In this document: positions 61,501 through 64,000 of the stretch, piece after piece
Layout: the number at the start of each line of letters is the position of its first letter
How positions within the stretch are numbered: position 1 is the first letter of the stretch
Assembly (NCBI RefSeq): GCF_001522545.3
Contig: NC_031799.1
Span: forward strand, 32,537,950 to 32,601,949
Length of the DNA: 64,000 bases
DNA from: Parus major
Lineage: Eukaryota > Chordata > Aves > Passeriformes > Paridae
Direction: 5' to 3'
Notes under the pieces: model-generated
Seen by the model: only the letters and a program-made list of their open reading frames with translations
The model's database searches: none
Told to the model about the DNA's origin: nothing
Program-made: the position numbers and the translations under genes

Positions 61501-64000
61501 CAGAACTTGTACTGCTCAAAACAGTCCCAAAAATGTGTTCCCTCATCATCTTCCCAAGGGTTCCAATACCTTAAAGCTCTGTAATAGCTGTGCTGTCTGG
61601 AAACAAAGCTAGTTTTTCCTTCTTAGTCATTATAGGGACAGGTTTTGAGTTTTGAAAGGATAAAACAGTCAGTGTCTACAGGGGTTGGGGAAATAGAGAG
61701 TAAGTATTAGTAATCTGCATTAAATGGTATTAATGTTATCCCTGGGAGATGACAAGGAGATTTTAATGGAACATGCGATTTTATTGCACTCTAGTTCTGA
61801 CTTATGATGCATAAAATATTGTCCTACAGCCTATGCACCCATACACATGGGAAATGTCCAGGAGATGTCACTTGTGACATGTGATTGATAGGTATTAATA
61901 AAGTTTTGCTGTTAAATAATAATTACTTAGTGCATATCTAAGCAATAGCTTTTGGGAATTTTCCCCCATATTATTGATTACTGGCTGTTCCTTTAGATAA
62001 TGTTTTATATAGATATTTTTGGAAGAAGAAATCTTACATAAGACTAGTGAAATAGTACAAAAAAAGATTATATTACTTTTCCTGACAATATATTTTTTAA
62101 TAAAAAACAGCATGAATCAGGACCATCTGCATGCTGAATTCAGGTTCAGTTCCTCTATGTGTAGCATCAAGCTGACCTTTCTGCTTTCTGCATTTACTCT
62201 CTGCAGACTGCTTGCAAATGCAAACAATAAAACTGGTCTCACAGCATGCCTTTTTTAGTTGTCATGGGTGTATGCTGACCTGTGGAAATCACTACACATC
62301 TTAAAAGACAAGTAAACTACAAAAAATTGGAATAATCTAGCCAAAAGCCATAGAGTCACTTTTCAAGTTTTTCCATTTCCTTATATTCTTTTGTTTTCCA
62401 TTGTTTTTAACTTAGGCGGCCTTTAAAGAATAAGGCTAAAACCTTTCATGTCACTCATTTACTTGAGAATGAGTATTTTGGAAACTGTGTGAGTTATTTT
62501 TGAGCACAAGAGTGGAAAAAAAATGAAACAGTAGGAATAAATAGAGAGCTTACAAAATTAGGGAAAATAACTGAGCCGCAGAGAATGCTGTGTTTTTGTT
62601 GTCAGGAAGGGAGTGCTGGGTAGAGGTAATTGCCAAGGATAAAACTGCATTAGATCTTGCCAAAGAAATTAAAACTCTTCACCCTTATAAATAAAAGTAA
62701 AAAGGGGGAAGAGGTGAACCCACTAGGGGCAGTTTGCACTGTCACTGTGCTTTTTTTCCCCTTTTTTCCTTATTTTTAAACATTTTTCTGCATTTACCAG
62801 TCCATTTCCAATGCAACTTTGTCATTGTGATTGCAGTCTACTCTTTTTGTGTGTCAGTCTTTTGTCAGGGAGCCCTTGCTCTCTGAACTACCAGTTTCAC
62901 TGAGTGAATGAGTCCCAAAGGGCAGCTGTATCCAGCTCTCACCCTTCCCCAACGTGGACACAGGCAGGCTTTGACAGCAACAGGAGACTAGCATGTAGCC
63001 ACAGCATCAGTGAGAGCCCCAGCATTTATACTCCTGAGTGGCAGACAGTTTATCCCCGGTGCCTGGATCTACCCCTCAGCATGCAAATGGCTGGGGCATA
63101 CCAGAGGTCACCACTGGCATTTTCCATCTTGTGTGAGATCTTCTGCTTTATAAGCAAGAGAACTTCTGTTTTTTGGGCAAGAGAGTATCTTCTGTGACAG
63201 GAATAGTGTAGTTGGAGGTATGATTAATGGTGAAAGGTGCAAAACAGTACAGTAGCCCAGTCCCTTAGTATTAGTTTACAGGTATAACCAAATTCAAAAG
63301 GGTCACAAGAGTCCCTAAATGAAGTAAAGAGTTCCTTAAGTCTCGAGGATTTGGTCTTAATGATGTTTGAAAATCAAACTCTTCAACCTTCCTGAGAAGA
63401 TTAATGATAATGGTGTTTTGTTGTACGAACTGTACTTGCCCAGTATATGTTAGTTAAGGTTCTCCTCAGGTGATCAAACAAGTATGGAAGGAGGAGCAGT
63501 AACAGAAGTGTCATGCTGCAGCATCTGTTAATTGTTTAGCGCAGCTACAGAGACTTCATATTCACACCTTCACTTGTCTCAGTGAATAATAAATAGTAAT
63601 CAAATCACATGGAGATGTCAGTGAAGAAATATCAGCTGATGGATTATTCCTTCATCTTAGAAGAGTCTTCTGTTTTTAGTATTTTTAATTTGTACTCTTC
63701 CTTTTTTTATCCCATTCTTTTTGAACAGTGCTAGTGTGAAAATTGTTGTGTATATGCTATGTTTGTTTTTACAGGACAGTTCTTTCAGAAAGGATTTTGT
63801 ATACAACATAGTCATTCATGAAAATACATATTAATATATACATGACAAATAAAGCTTCAGTATAACTACCCATCAGAATAAATTGCATTTTCAGAAACTT
63901 AGAGACCTTTCATGTCTCAGCGACATGCACAGCAGTGCAGGACAAGCCTAAACCACAAGCAGTTCTAGTGATATATACCATCCCTCGTATACAGCATTTC

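Larger units (their letters stand above)
52354..64000 (+). other. Intron (partial, at least 11.6 kb) to the window end
   Basis: The donor is gtaagt; no matching acceptor with the expected continuation (first cysteine and WF of the fourth Ig domain) was found. The next exon is therefore probably beyond 64000. The stretch contains the AT palindrome at 56197-56224 and the LTR-like segment near 58068-58500. The remaining sequence is AT-rich intron without a recognisable gene. An open frame at 62904-63197 has no family signature. Confidence 0.75.

Noticed and set aside
62904..63197. Open frame of about 97 codons near the window end
   Set aside because: It begins with GTG rather than ATG, has no recognisable domain and is not flanked by convincing splice sites in the expected phase.
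1..64000. CRISPR arrays, tRNA/rRNA genes, bacterial or phage operons
   Set aside because: No regularly spaced identical repeats, no recognisable cloverleaf or rRNA sequence, and the gene structure is spliced eukaryotic.

Overview
The window is vertebrate nuclear DNA, most probably from a bird. Coding sequence is sparse and broken into exons by AT-rich introns with consensus GT-AG borders. The recognisable interspersed repeats are CR1 LINE fragments, two of them still carrying the ATTCTATG-type 3' tail typical of avian (more broadly sauropsid) CR1, plus one LTR-like fragment. There are no operons, no CRISPR array, and no tRNA or rRNA gene that I could recognise.

A single gene occupies the window, on the + strand: the middle and 3' half of ADAMTSL1 (punctin-1), a secreted extracellular-matrix glycoprotein of the ADAMTS-like family. 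Ten exons are visible: 5194-5495, 9940-10069, 26481-26691, 32161-32340, 33871-34024, 35274-36414, 42178-42305, 45795-45923, 50242-50421 and 52219-52353. Their phases join without a break into about 896 codons. In order they encode five thrombospondin type-1 repeats (each with six cysteines), a first Ig-like domain with a long linker, two further Ig-like domains, and the entry to a fourth. The gene enters from the left and leaves on the right. The N-terminal region (signal peptide, first TSR, cysteine-rich/spacer region) lies upstream. The rest of the fourth Ig domain, the C-terminal TSRs and the PLAC domain lie downstream. Neither promoter nor polyadenylation site of the full-length transcript is in view.

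Layout: 1-5193 intron with a perfect 14-bp-arm hairpin at 4696-4731; 5194-10069 two TSR exons; 10070-26480 a 16.4-kb intron with a minus-strand CR1; 26481-36414 the TSR/Ig1 exon cluster, with two plus-strand CR1 fragments and a G-rich purine tract in its introns; 36415-52353 the Ig-domain exons, with a G-quadruplex-type motif just before the last visible exon; 52354-64000 a long intron with an AT palindrome and an LTR-like segment that contains a perfect 14-bp-arm inverted repeat.

I did not find a new multi-gene system. The items most worth checking are intronic: the two long perfect hairpins, the LTR-like fragment, the G-quadruplex-type motifs near exons, two conserved-looking segments in the large intron, and two places where reading through a donor site would give a short alternative C-terminus near an AATAAA signal. 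The ADAMTSL1 assignment rests on protein similarity recalled from the human sequence, not on a database search.
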